Of a DNA stretch of 64,000 bases, positions 18,917 to 27,712 are shown in pieces. The stretch comes from PHAA01 sp963665865 (GTDB lineage: Bacteria > Bacillota > Syntrophomonadia > Syntrophomonadales > Syntrophomonadaceae), in assembly GCA_963665865.2 (NCBI GenBank), contig CAXXWF010000001.1, positions 3,162,001-3,226,000 on the forward strand, read 5' to 3'. Position 1 is the stretch's first letter; the number at the start of each line of letters is the position of its first letter. The notes beneath the pieces are model-generated. The model was given only the letters and a program-made list of their open reading frames with translations, was not told the origin of the DNA and made no database searches. The translations under genes were made by a program, and so were the position numbers.

Positions 18917-18988
18917 TACATTCATCTCCTCAAACCTGCTTAACCTATCAGTCAGATAAGTTAACAACTATCATCATTTTTAGGTTGA

Positions 18989-19441
18989 TTACCTTCCCGT
19001 CTTTATCTTGGCTGCCTCATAGCATATTTTTTCTTCCTCAGATACCAATTTCAAAGGAGGTACCGGCGCAGGATGTCCATCGGCATCTAATGCCACTACA
19101 GAAAAGTATCCTTCTGCCGCTTTAGTAACATTACTGCTGCCAATACGCTCCACATATACACTTGCGAAGATCACCATAGATGTATTTCCGGTATAGGCAA
19201 TTTGGGCCTCACATATGAGAAGTTCGCCTACTAGGATAGGTGCTATAAATAACACTTGACTAATGCTGATGGTTGCACAGTTTTTCTGACTGTGCCGGGC
19301 TGCCACCACCCCGGCGGTTGTATCCATCAACTTTACCACTTCACCTCCATGCATGGTCCCAGCCACATTGGCGTGAGCTGGCATCACTACCTGCGGCATG
19401 ATAAATGCTGTATCAGCTACCAGTTTCGCTTCTAGATTCAT
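18989..19441 (-). CDS. Acyl-CoA thioesterase, hotdog fold
   Basis: 150 residues. The segment MPAHANVAGTMHGGEVVKLMDTTAGVVAARH is the BACH/YciA-type hotdog thioesterase signature, with the catalytic Asp in KLMDTTAG. RBS AGGAG lies seven bases before the ATG. It would hydrolyse acyl-CoA to free acid plus CoA and may set free CoA levels in the pathway. It lies within the acyl-CoA island between the adk relic and a small broken gene. Confidence 0.87.
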   Translation of the reverse strand: MNLEAKLVADTAFIMPQVVMPAHANVAGTMHGGEVVKLMDTTAGVVAARHSQKNCATISISQVLFIAPILVGELLICEAQIAYTGNTSMVIFASVYVERIGSSNVTKAAEGYFSVVALDADGHPAPVPPLKLVSEEEKICYEAAKIKTGR

Positions 19442-19500
19442 TGTTATCTCCTTTTATACGTTTATAGCCAAGCTCTATGCTTAATAAATAACCCAGATTC

Positions 19501-19844
19501 TTATCTGGTTAATAAATAGCTACTGTTCAGCAAGCCAGCCTTAAGCAGCATCCTGCCTCTAACCCTCGGATATGGTTCCTGGGCTTTAACCCATTGTCGA
19601 TAACGCCTATCACCTAAACAAGTGGTGATTACAACAACACTATCAGCATGGTAAACAACCACTACAGCAATCCCTTGATACCTTACTTCGGCACATCTGC
19701 CCCCGATATTCGGGCTGGAGTTAACCGGCTTTCCCTGACGGCAACCTTCATTAGGTGTTTCTTTATTTTTCCCTCGGAAGAGGAAAAATCGAACAACCTC
19801 TCCCGATATCTCGCTATGGCATGTTTTGTAACCTCAATCATCAT
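19501..19844 (-). pseudogene. Small conserved-looking protein, broken by one frameshift
   Basis: From the ATG at 19844 (RBS GAAGGA) the frame reads MMIEVTKHAIARYRERLFDF... to about TPARIS. A shift around 19695-19715 leads into a second frame reading GGRCAEVRYQGIAVVVVYHA, then VVVITTCLGDRRYRQW and a stop at 19501. Both halves have normal coding composition and join into one protein of about 114 residues with a beta-rich second half. I do not recognise the family. The gene lies between the thioesterase and the crotonase. The break could be real or a sequencing error. Confidence 0.6.
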
Positions 19845-19960
19845 ATCTATACGTCCTTCATATTCACTGTTATATTTACCACCTGGCTGAATGTAAGGTG
19901 AATTTGATCCAAGCACTATTTAAGGTTTACAAATCATAAAGGGATACTGTTAACAACCAA

Positions 19961-20752
19961 TTATCGATCTTCGAAAACTGGTTTACGGCCTTCTACAAAT
20001 GCTTGCATACCCTCGGTTCGGTCATAGGTTGCAAAACAAGTGTTGAAACACTTGCTCTCAAAATCCAATCCCTTATAAAGGTCTTCTCTATAAGCATAAT
20101 TAATAGCCGCTTTAGCTAATTTCAAAGTAGGCAATGATTTACTGGCCATGGTTACGGCCATTTTTTTAGCTTCGGTTATAAGTTCTGCCCAGGCCACAAC
20201 CTTATCCACCAGTCCTATTTCATAAGCAAGTTGAGCATCGATAATACCTCCGGTAAAAACCAGCTGTTTAGCCCGGCTAATTCCCACCAGACGGGCTAAT
20301 CTCTGCGTTCCTCCACCTCCTGGAATGATGCCTAGATTGATTTCTGGCTGGCCAAATTTGGCGCTTAGAGCTGCAATGCGAATATCGCAAGCCATGGCTA
20401 CCTCACAACCTCCACCTAATGCCACTCCGTTGATAGCAGCAATAACCGGGAGAGGAAAATCCTCAATTCTCCCCTGAGCCCGTTTAACCAGTTCAGTGCG
20501 TTCCACTACCTCCGAAGCGGAACAGTCTTTCAACATATTAATATCGGTACCAGCAGCAAAAGCTTTGTCGCCTTCGCCGGTAACGATTACACCTCTGACC
20601 CTGCGATCATCTCTAAGCTCATCAAACAGATTTTCCAATTCTGTGAACATCTCCAGATTTAATGCATTAAGTGCTTCCGGTCTGTTTAAAACAACCAAGC
20701 AAACCCCGTATTCATCAATGCTATATTTAATGAACTCATATTGTCTGTTCAT
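19961..20752 (-). CDS. Enoyl-CoA hydratase (crotonase family)
   Basis: 263 residues. Oxyanion segments AFAAGTDINML and ALGGGCEVAMACDIRIA are present, with candidate catalytic Glu residues in GGCEVAM and in FGQPEINLGIIPGGGGTQRL. It hydrates trans-2-enoyl-CoA to (S)-3-hydroxyacyl-CoA in beta-oxidation. Its start codon lies inside the end of the MaoC gene (17-base overlap), so the two are translationally coupled. A second hydratase domain is present in the FadN-like protein at 33256. Confidence 0.93.
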   Translation of the reverse strand: MNRQYEFIKYSIDEYGVCLVVLNRPEALNALNLEMFTELENLFDELRDDRRVRGVIVTGEGDKAFAAGTDINMLKDCSASEVVERTELVKRAQGRIEDFPLPVIAAINGVALGGGCEVAMACDIRIAALSAKFGQPEINLGIIPGGGGTQRLARLVGISRAKQLVFTGGIIDAQLAYEIGLVDKVVAWAELITEAKKMAVTMASKSLPTLKLAKAAINYAYREDLYKGLDFESKCFNTCFATYDRTEGMQAFVEGRKPVFEDR

Positions 20753-21176
20753 CTTCCTTCTTCACAACCTTTCTTACCAATCCTAGTGACTCACCATCCA
20801 TTATTACCTCTCCGTTCTGGTTCTCACACCAGGTTCTGAAAGTAATGAGACCTTTTTGCTCGTCCTTCTTTATTAATTCAACAAACGCCTCGACGGTATC
20901 TCCAATGTAGACTGGGCTCAGGAATTTAATAGTTTGGTTCAGGTAGATTGCCCCCGGAAATTCCCGGGCCGAAACTCCGGCGAGAATGCCCACCCCAATA
21001 ATCCCATGGGCAATTGGTTTGGCGAATTCTGAATGCAGCGCATATTCTCGGTCGATATGCAGTGGGTTCATATCCGCAGTAATGCCGGCAAAAAGATAGA
21101 CATCCGTCTCCGTGATCGTCTTTTTAAAAGAAGATCTATCTCCGATATTCATTTCCTGAATGCTCTTGCCGTTCAT
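20736..21176 (-). CDS. MaoC-like (R)-specific enoyl-CoA hydratase
   Basis: 146 residues, single hotdog domain. The hydratase-2 motif is seen in FAGITADMNPLHIDREYA (Asp/His dyad), followed by IAHGIIGVGILAG. It would hydrate enoyl-CoA to the (R)-3-hydroxyacyl isomer, complementing the S-specific crotonase that overlaps it. With an AAGGAGG RBS 6 bases before the ATG it is the first gene of the MaoC-crotonase pair, behind a candidate promoter. Confidence 0.9.
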   Translation of the reverse strand: MNGKSIQEMNIGDRSSFKKTITETDVYLFAGITADMNPLHIDREYALHSEFAKPIAHGIIGVGILAGVSAREFPGAIYLNQTIKFLSPVYIGDTVEAFVELIKKDEQKGLITFRTWCENQNGEVIMDGESLGLVRKVVKKEDEQTI

Positions 21177-21234
21177 ATTTAGACCTCCTTAATTTAAATG
21201 CGTGTTATTTTTCGAATAAGAACTGTACTCCTCA

Positions 21235-21261
21235 TATTTATCATCAGTTCTGCAAAGTCAA
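21235..21261 (-). promoter_or_regulatory. Candidate sigma-A promoter for MaoC-crotonase genes
   Basis: Minus strand -35 TTGACT at 21261-21256 with TAAATA at 21240-21235 (15-base spacer, short) or overlapping AT-rich alternatives. Located about 60 bases before the MaoC start codon. Confidence 0.35.
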
Positions 21262-21274
21262 TTAATTATTGAAA

Positions 21275-21312
21275 AAAGGAAAGGGGAAGAAGAAGTCCCC
21301 CGCCCCTTACCC
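21275..21312 (-). terminator. Probable terminator after the GntP-type permease gene
   Basis: Minus strand G-rich arm AGGGGCGGGGGA, loop, then TTCCCCTTTCC followed by TTTTTTC. The stem is imperfect but is placed about 70 bases after the stop at 21378 and ends in a T-run. Confidence 0.5.
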
Positions 21313-21377
21313 TCATTAACATACCTCAAGGGTTCCGATAGCCCTTCAATATTTGAACACCGAACCAATGGCTCCTT

Positions 21378-22691
21378 CTAATAAAATAGAACTGACACAA
21401 TTAAACCGCCGATTAAAGCCAGAGTGCACCCCACCATCATGATCCAGAAAATGTGTTTGTAGCACTGGGAGTGGTTTAAACCGGTTATACCCATCAGCGC
21501 AAAAACAGTTCCATTATGCGGCATGGCTCCTAATGCTGCCGCAGATAAAGCAACAATTCGATGAATTACCACCGGAGTTACTCCGGTAGCCAGCCAGGCT
21601 TTCCCAAACGATGCCATTACAATACCCTCAGCTCCCGAGGGAGATCCGGTCACAGCTGCCATGAAACCAGTAATGGCTGCTATCTGAACTACCGGTCCGC
21701 CTGGTATACCTTGTATAACCGCCAGGATGGCTTTGAAACCTGGTGCAACCGCTACTACAGTTCCAACTCCTACGGCAGCGGCAGTAAAGACCGCCGGTCC
21801 CATAGCATTCGCCGCACCACTGTTGAGAGTTGCCAGGTGATTGGGAATATATTTGTGCAGTACCAACATAGCAACCAGAATACCGGCAATTAACGCGGGG
21901 ATAATTATGTTGGGAATTTTCATGGCACTACCGATTAGAATTATACCGATCAGAACGACCATTGGAATTAACGCAAGTACTATTGACGGTAATTCACGGT
22001 CTTCAAAACTGATCTCCTTACCAGTGGCCACAAATCCTTCCCCTTTGGCAGCCGCGACATTTAATTGCCATTTCATATAAACCAGACCAAAGATAATTAC
22101 GATCAGGGAAGCCACAATACCAACTAATGGGGCAGCCGTCAGGGTTGTCCCCAGCACCGTGGTGGGAATAATATTTTGAATTGCCGGAGATCCTGGCAGC
22201 ATTGCCATAGTAAAAGTTGCACAACCCAGGGCTATCGGTGCTAACACGATATGCCAGGCGATGTTCAAAGCCTGGAAAAGGGGTCTGGCTAGTGCGACTA
22301 TAGTGAAAACAACAATAAACACATTTACTCCACCATAGGTCAATAATGCCCCGATCAAGGTCACCGCTACCAATACCGCAAAAGCACTATTTCTGCCGAT
22401 CACTTTAAGAATGCTGTTCGCTATTGCCAGGGCAGCTCCGCTGTCCTCTAAATATTTCCCTAAAACTGCACCCAGAATAAATATTAACAAGTAACTGGTA
22501 ACAAAACTTCCCAGTCCTCCCATATAGGAGGTCGCTCCTGAAAACAGGGCTGATGTGACCACCATTTTGTTAGTTAGAACTATTAGTGCGGCCGTAAGTG
22601 GCCCAATGATTAGAATGCTGACACCTCTGAATGCTAAATAAATTAACACGGCTATGGATACTAAAATGCCGATAGATCCCAATAAATTCAT
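21378..22691 (-). CDS. GntP-family permease (carboxylate or sugar-acid transporter)
   Basis: 437 residues with about 12-13 hydrophobic segments. GntP/DctM-like features include GGVNVFIVVFTIVALARPLF, TMAMLPGSPAIQNIIP, and TGSPSGAEGIVMASFG with AMPHNGTVFALMGI near the C-terminus. The start is the ATG at 22691, after GGAGGTAAAATT. Members carry gluconate or other carboxylates by proton symport. Within this island the substrate may be a short organic acid used by the CoA ligases or CoA-transferases; that is inference. A cluster of repeated operator-like sequences lies upstream. Confidence 0.85.
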   Translation of the reverse strand: MNLLGSIGILVSIAVLIYLAFRGVSILIIGPLTAALIVLTNKMVVTSALFSGATSYMGGLGSFVTSYLLIFILGAVLGKYLEDSGAALAIANSILKVIGRNSAFAVLVAVTLIGALLTYGGVNVFIVVFTIVALARPLFQALNIAWHIVLAPIALGCATFTMAMLPGSPAIQNIIPTTVLGTTLTAAPLVGIVASLIVIIFGLVYMKWQLNVAAAKGEGFVATGKEISFEDRELPSIVLALIPMVVLIGIILIGSAMKIPNIIIPALIAGILVAMLVLHKYIPNHLATLNSGAANAMGPAVFTAAAVGVGTVVAVAPGFKAILAVIQGIPGGPVVQIAAITGFMAAVTGSPSGAEGIVMASFGKAWLATGVTPVVIHRIVALSAAALGAMPHNGTVFALMGITGLNHSQCYKHIFWIMMVGCTLALIGGLIVSVLFY

Positions 22692-22785
22692 AATTTTACC
22701 TCCTGTCATTTTGCCATTAAAACTTTTCACCCTGTTTTACCAGGTAGGTAGAACCTATTCGCAAACACAAATAACATTTAATTAC

Positions 22786-22855
22786 TGCAGAATCCCTTGT
22801 CACATCAAAAAAACATCCAAATTCCTTGTTTCTCTTTGTAACGAGGAATTCTGCA
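22786..22855. promoter_or_regulatory. Repeated operator-like motif upstream of the permease
   Basis: Three related half-sites: TGCAGAATCCCTTGTCACA (22786-22804), AAATTCCTTGTTTC (about 22820-22833) and the inverted TGTAACGAGGAATTCTGCA (22837-22855). The outer two form an inverted repeat matching at 16 of 19 positions. This suggests a regulator binding site; no regulator gene is adjacent. Confidence 0.45.
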
Positions 22856-22957
22856 TATGCAAGTGTAACAATCATGACAAGGTACAAATCTGAAAAACAT
22901 AGCTTAACGAATCGTTTTATCTAATCATCCAAACGGTTACTTTATTCAAAAGTCATC

Positions 22958-24517
22958 TTATTTTTGATTCATCATATCCCGCAGATCTCGCTTGAGTATC
23001 TTTCCTACCGGATTTTTGGGTAAGGCCTCCATAATGCTAACCTCACGCGGTTGTTTATAGCCGGCTATTTTCCCCTTGCACCAGTCCATAATTTCTTGCG
23101 GGGTCACTGTTTGTCCCGGTTTCAGACTTATTACTGCATGTACTTTCTCTCCCCACTGCTCGTCCCTAACTCCAATTACTGCACATTCGAAGATCGCCGG
23201 ATGCTGAAGCAGTAAGTTTTCCACCTCTAATGAGGCGATGTTTTCTCCACCCGAAATGATCATGTCTTTTTCTCTATCGATGAGGAAGAGATAGCCTTCC
23301 TCATCCAAATAGCCTACGTCCTCGCAGGTAATCCAACCATCCCTGAATGCCCTTTGATTGGCTTCAGGATTTTTATAATAGCCGATGGTGCACCCCGTTC
23401 CTCTCCCATAAACCAAACCTGGTTGGCCATTGGGCAAATCATTGCCCTGTTTGTCCATTATCTTAATTTCAACTCCAAATGAGGGACGACCTACACAGAG
23501 TTTCTTTCTGACTTGATCCTTATTTCTAAGTGTAGAGAAGTACATCTCGGTAGAACTGTAGGCATTCATCATTTCCATGTGCGGCCATTGTTTCGAAATA
23601 GCTTCTCTGGTCTCTGCATAAAGTGGGGCACTGGAGGTAAAGAAACGCTTGACGGAAGCCAGCGTATATTTATTCTTGACTTCCTGGGGCAGGTTGTTGA
23701 TGGCATGTACAATCGTAGGAACTGCCATAAACAGTGTAATTTGTTCTTCATCAAGCAGGCTTACAAATTTCAGCGGGTCAAATTTTCCCAGCATAATATT
23801 GGCCGCGCCGCTGAAAAAAGCGGCGATGCCCACGATCAGTCCGCCTAAATGATACATAGGATATGGATTGAGGACTCGGTCTTCCCGGACTATGCCTGCC
23901 TCAAACACTTCACAATAAGCCCATCCCAATAAGGTCTTATGGGTATGCATTACACCTTTCGGTACTCCGGTCATTCCGGATGTGTAGATAATTCCAACTA
24001 CATCATTACCGGAAATCTCTATGCCTGGATCAGGTTCGGCTGCTGCAGAATTTACAATTAAATCTTCATAACGAATCCAACCCTCGTTTTCTTGGTCTGT
24101 CAACAATACATAATTGGTTATAGTAGGTACGGTACTTTTCAGCAACTCGATCACTGCAACCGAATCTTCTCCGGCTACAAACCATTTTGGCTCGCAGTGA
24201 GTTAACTGCTGTCTTAACTCTTCGCCGGTAAATCGATTATTACAAGGGCTCCAGATTGCACCGATTTTGTTAGCAGCAAATATAATCTCCATCCATTCAA
24301 AGCGATCGGACAAATAAATTGAGATGATGTCTCCGCGGCGCATGCCCTTGGCCCTGAAACCGTTAGCCAGGCGGTTAACTCGGTCATTAAACTCTGCATA
24401 GTTGTATCTGACGGCTTGATCCACGTCAACTAGCGCAAGATTATCAGGATAGTTGACGGCATGATTTCTTAAAAGTCCTCCCATAGTCAGACTGCCTAAT
24501 CCATCGTTGTTATGCAT
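22958..24517 (-). CDS. AMP-forming acyl-CoA synthetase / CoA ligase (1)
   Basis: 519 residues, ANL superfamily. ATP-binding loop YTSGMTGVPKGVMHTH (near 175; Met replaces the usual Thr in TSGTTG), core TCEDVGYLDEEGYLFLIDR and hinge region KDMIISGGENIAS. The catalytic Lys is in NPVGKILKRDL near the C-terminus. It makes acyl-CoA from a carboxylic acid, CoA and ATP, releasing AMP and PPi. It is followed closely by the permease gene, whose product may import the acid, and preceded by a family III CoA-transferase. Confidence 0.92.
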   Translation of the reverse strand: MHNNDGLGSLTMGGLLRNHAVNYPDNLALVDVDQAVRYNYAEFNDRVNRLANGFRAKGMRRGDIISIYLSDRFEWMEIIFAANKIGAIWSPCNNRFTGEELRQQLTHCEPKWFVAGEDSVAVIELLKSTVPTITNYVLLTDQENEGWIRYEDLIVNSAAAEPDPGIEISGNDVVGIIYTSGMTGVPKGVMHTHKTLLGWAYCEVFEAGIVREDRVLNPYPMYHLGGLIVGIAAFFSGAANIMLGKFDPLKFVSLLDEEQITLFMAVPTIVHAINNLPQEVKNKYTLASVKRFFTSSAPLYAETREAISKQWPHMEMMNAYSSTEMYFSTLRNKDQVRKKLCVGRPSFGVEIKIMDKQGNDLPNGQPGLVYGRGTGCTIGYYKNPEANQRAFRDGWITCEDVGYLDEEGYLFLIDREKDMIISGGENIASLEVENLLLQHPAIFECAVIGVRDEQWGEKVHAVISLKPGQTVTPQEIMDWCKGKIAGYKQPREVSIMEALPKNPVGKILKRDLRDMMNQK

Positions 24518-24548
24518 GTACTTTTTCTCCTTTCCCTACGATATCTAC

Positions 24549-25742
24549 CTAATCAAAAAGCCCTGATTCAGCGAAGGTCTCGATCTGCACTTGCGAATAA
24601 CCCAAGTTTTCTAATATTTCGCGCGTATGACCTGCCGATGAGGAATTTACACCAATGCTCTTATATACCTGTTTAGTCTCAGAGAATTTTATGGGATTGG
24701 CAAGCTGTTTTACCGTTTGCCCATTTTCCAGAGCAATATCTATTACCATTTGCCGTTCCTTAGCCAGCGGGTCCTGCAGCACCTCTTCAATAGTCATAAC
24801 CGGCTCCACACAGGCATCAGTGAGACGGAAACATTCCACCCATTCGTCTCTGGTTTTGGTTAACATAATTTCTCGAATCTCCCTTTTCACCAAAGAGGTA
24901 TGGGGGGGGGTTATACCACCAGCTATAAGGTCAGGACGATTAATTGTTTTACAAAAAGCGGTAAAGAACTGTGGTTCCAGGCCCCCAAAACTTATATATT
25001 TCCCATCTTGGGTTTCATAATAATCATAAAGCGAACCACCGTTTACAAAGTTGGTTTCAGGCTCAGGCACTTTTCCATCCACCAGATAGGATGCCGCAAA
25101 AAAGGTATTGAAAGCCATCATCCCGTCAGTCATGGAAATATCAATGAATTGACCCTTTCCGGTTTCTTTTCTAAAGAGGACTGAAGCTAGAATCCCAATA
25201 ATGGAGTTATTTGAACCTGCGGCCACATCAGCAACTTGCATTCCAATCATACTGGGGCCCTGTCCCTTTTTGCCGGAATAGGAGGCGATCCCTGACCGGG
25301 CGATATAATTGATGTCATGCCCGGCCCGTGCTAGCATCGGGCCGTCTTGACCATAACCTGTCAATGAGCAATAAATAATATCCGGTTTTACCGCTTTTAA
25401 ATGTTCATAGTCCAGCATCAGCTTGCCCATGACGCCAGGTCGGAATTGTTCAATAATAATATCAAACCCTTGTTCAATAATGAGTCTATGAATAATCTCA
25501 ATTGCCCTGGAATCCTTTAGATTCAAGGTTATGCAGCGTTTGTTGCGACCTAAGTAGGCGGTTGCAGCGGAAACGTCAGTTCCCGGTATAAAAGGCGGCA
25601 TCATCTCGCCTATCTCCGAACGGGAAGCGGAGACCACCTTTAATACCTCCGCACCCATATCGGCAAGGCACATGGTTGCATAGGGACCCGGCAATAATCT
25701 AGTGAAATCGAGTATTTTAAGTCCGTCCAATGCTCCCGGCAT
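24549..25742 (-). CDS. CaiB/BaiF family (type III) CoA-transferase
   Basis: About 397 residues. The N-terminal LDGLKILDFTRLLPGPYATM, then ADMGAEVLKVV, and YLGRNKRCITLNLK are typical. Catalytic Asp is expected in the segment MQVADVAAGS (near 170), the position used by formyl-CoA transferase. The start is the ATG at 25742 after AGAGGG; the frame is open upstream to 25814 without RBS. Type III enzymes activate 2-hydroxy acids, carnitine or aromatic acids, often next to dehydratases of the HgdAB type, which occur three genes upstream here. The coding strand has a run of nine C at 24902-24910. Confidence 0.9.
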   Translation of the reverse strand: MPGALDGLKILDFTRLLPGPYATMCLADMGAEVLKVVSASRSEIGEMMPPFIPGTDVSAATAYLGRNKRCITLNLKDSRAIEIIHRLIIEQGFDIIIEQFRPGVMGKLMLDYEHLKAVKPDIIYCSLTGYGQDGPMLARAGHDINYIARSGIASYSGKKGQGPSMIGMQVADVAAGSNNSIIGILASVLFRKETGKGQFIDISMTDGMMAFNTFFAASYLVDGKVPEPETNFVNGGSLYDYYETQDGKYISFGGLEPQFFTAFCKTINRPDLIAGGITPPHTSLVKREIREIMLTKTRDEWVECFRLTDACVEPVMTIEEVLQDPLAKERQMVIDIALENGQTVKQLANPIKFSETKQVYKSIGVNSSSAGHTREILENLGYSQVQIETFAESGLFD

Positions 25743-25881
25743 GGTATCCCTCTTTCCTTGATAATTAAAACTTTCAACCTTGGTTTCTATAAAATTTCTA
25801 TTTGATTTTTTCACGCCCCATTTTCATTACGGGGAATCTATCCATAATATCTGGGGACACCTATTTCATGGATTTAGATTA

Positions 25882-27420
25882 TTATGGTAGCTTAAGTTCT
25901 TTCGCATAGAAGTCCCGCAGCTCAGCTTTTTGTATTTTTCCCGTTGCCGCAGTTTTCGGCAGTTCTTGTACAAATTTAACCTGACGCGGCTTATTATAGG
26001 ATGCCAGATTTTGCTTAACAAAATCTACCACCTCATCTTCGGTTATGACCGCACCGTCTTCCGGCACGATCACCGCCATAACTGTTTCGGTCCACTCTTT
26101 ATCGGGAAGACCAATCACAGCTGCCTCTTTGATTTTCGGGTGAGCGAGGAGCAAGCGTTCAATCTCTACCGGATATATATTCTGCCCTCCGCTGATAATC
26201 ATGTCCTTCTTACGGCCCACGATATAGAGGTGTCCTTCCTCGTCAATCCGGCCCAGATCCCCGGTATAGAGCCAGCCGTTCTTAAGGGCCTTGCTGGTTT
26301 CTGCCGGCATGTCCCAATAACCTAGCATAACTTGCTCACCACGGACAGTAATCTCCCCCACTTCCCCTTGGGCTACTTTCTGCCCTTCTTCATCTACCAA
26401 TTTGAGTTCCATGGTAATGATGGGTTTTCCACAGGATCCAAGTTTTCTTACCGAATCCTTCAGCGGCAGGTAGGTAATGCACCCGCCCTCGGAAAGCCCA
26501 TAGGTCTGCGGAGACGCCGAACAGCCAGTCTTGCTCATCAGCTCTTCCAACAATTCTAATGGCATGGCATCGGAGCCCCCCATAGCGATTTCCAGAGAAC
26601 TTACATCATATTTGTCAATATCCGGAGAACTCAGGATTCTTCTCCAAAGGGTCGGCACCACCCCGAAATAGGTAACTTTATGGCGATCTATAGCTTCCAT
26701 AATTTTCTCCGGAGTGGGCGGGTTACCCAGCATAACTAAAGTAAATCCTACATAGGCCCCCATTGACCACCACATAATTCCCGCCATATGAAACACAGGA
26801 TAGGCGTTTAATACGGTACTGTCTTCTCTAATATTGAATGCCTGCGTGTAATTACCAGCGTGGAGAAAATAGTTGCGATGACTGAGCAGTGCACCTTTCG
26901 GCATTCCGGTAGTACCGCTGGTAAACAGCATCAAATGGGGATCATTCTCGTCAATATCGGCTACGGGTTCATCATCGTTACTCCCGGCGATTAATTGATT
27001 GTAGTCCAGCATACCATCAGGTGTATTGCTGCCCATGAAAATATAGTTAATAACGGTTGGTAATTTACTTGTCATTCCTTGAATTAAATCACCCAATCCA
27101 TCTCCAAGAATAAGCGTAGAAATTCCCGCCTTATTAACCGCGTACTCAAGCTCCGGCTCCTTGTACCAAAAGCTGAGCGGAACTACGATGGCACCCAGTT
27201 TAACGATTGCAAAATAAGCAATTCCTACTAAATGAGTATTATTAAAGAATACCCCTACCCGATCCCCTTTTTTGACCCCCAGGTCGGCCATAGCATTAGC
27301 AAACTGATTTACGGCACTGTTCAGTTCCTGAAAAGTTAGTCGGTTTTCCTCAAATATTACGGCCGTTTTATTTGGCCTCACCTCAGCAGATCTTCTTAGC
27401 AATTCGCCTATAAGTAACAT
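25882..27420 (-). CDS. AMP-forming acyl-CoA synthetase / CoA ligase (2)
   Basis: 512 residues, ANL superfamily with all motifs canonical: LFTSGTTGMPKGALLSH near 165-180, GWLYTGDLGRIDEEGHLY, GRKKDMIISGGQNIYP and C-terminal catalytic Lys in TAATGKIQKAEL. RBS GGAGG lies before the ATG. It activates a fatty or aryl acid at the cost of ATP to AMP plus PPi. It differs clearly from the synthetase at 22958 (fragments of identity only in the core motifs), so the two likely have different substrates. Confidence 0.93.
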   Translation of the reverse strand: MLLIGELLRRSAEVRPNKTAVIFEENRLTFQELNSAVNQFANAMADLGVKKGDRVGVFFNNTHLVGIAYFAIVKLGAIVVPLSFWYKEPELEYAVNKAGISTLILGDGLGDLIQGMTSKLPTVINYIFMGSNTPDGMLDYNQLIAGSNDDEPVADIDENDPHLMLFTSGTTGMPKGALLSHRNYFLHAGNYTQAFNIREDSTVLNAYPVFHMAGIMWWSMGAYVGFTLVMLGNPPTPEKIMEAIDRHKVTYFGVVPTLWRRILSSPDIDKYDVSSLEIAMGGSDAMPLELLEELMSKTGCSASPQTYGLSEGGCITYLPLKDSVRKLGSCGKPIITMELKLVDEEGQKVAQGEVGEITVRGEQVMLGYWDMPAETSKALKNGWLYTGDLGRIDEEGHLYIVGRKKDMIISGGQNIYPVEIERLLLAHPKIKEAAVIGLPDKEWTETVMAVIVPEDGAVITEDEVVDFVKQNLASYNKPRQVKFVQELPKTAATGKIQKAELRDFYAKELKLP

Positions 27421-27712
27421 TTAGATTCCTCCTAAATAATTAGCTTTGTCGTTGACTGACCGTATCATCAGGCTCTTTAATCGGCGGCTGGTTTTCTTTA
27501 AAACTAATGCTAGCCTCAGCGCGACTAATTCGAGGCTTTATCCCGACCATATATCCTAACCTGAATGTGCCAATCTTGGCTAAATGCAGCTAACCTTTAA
27601 AAACATAAGACCCTCAGCTTTTCTTTAAAATTTGATAATTCCAAGCATCCCTCTTTTCCGTCGAGACTAGATCACCGCTTCTTTGAGCATCAGCTTTACA
27701 CCCTTGATTCCT
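27421..27712. other. Intergenic region between ATPase and synthetase genes
   Basis: About 290 bases. Contains an AGCCTC...GAGGCT inverted repeat near 27513-27538 without a good T-run. No gene or convincing promoter is seen. A TGGCAC sequence on the minus strand is not followed by GC at the spacing needed for sigma-54. Confidence 0.4.

Noticed and set aside
18426..18967. Programmed frameshift in adk
   Set aside because: About 50 residues of the conserved core are missing, so a frameshift alone could not restore an active enzyme.
27560..27572. TGGCACATTCAGG on the minus strand as a second sigma-54 promoter
   Set aside because: There is no GC at the required 10-base distance from GG; only half of the consensus is present.
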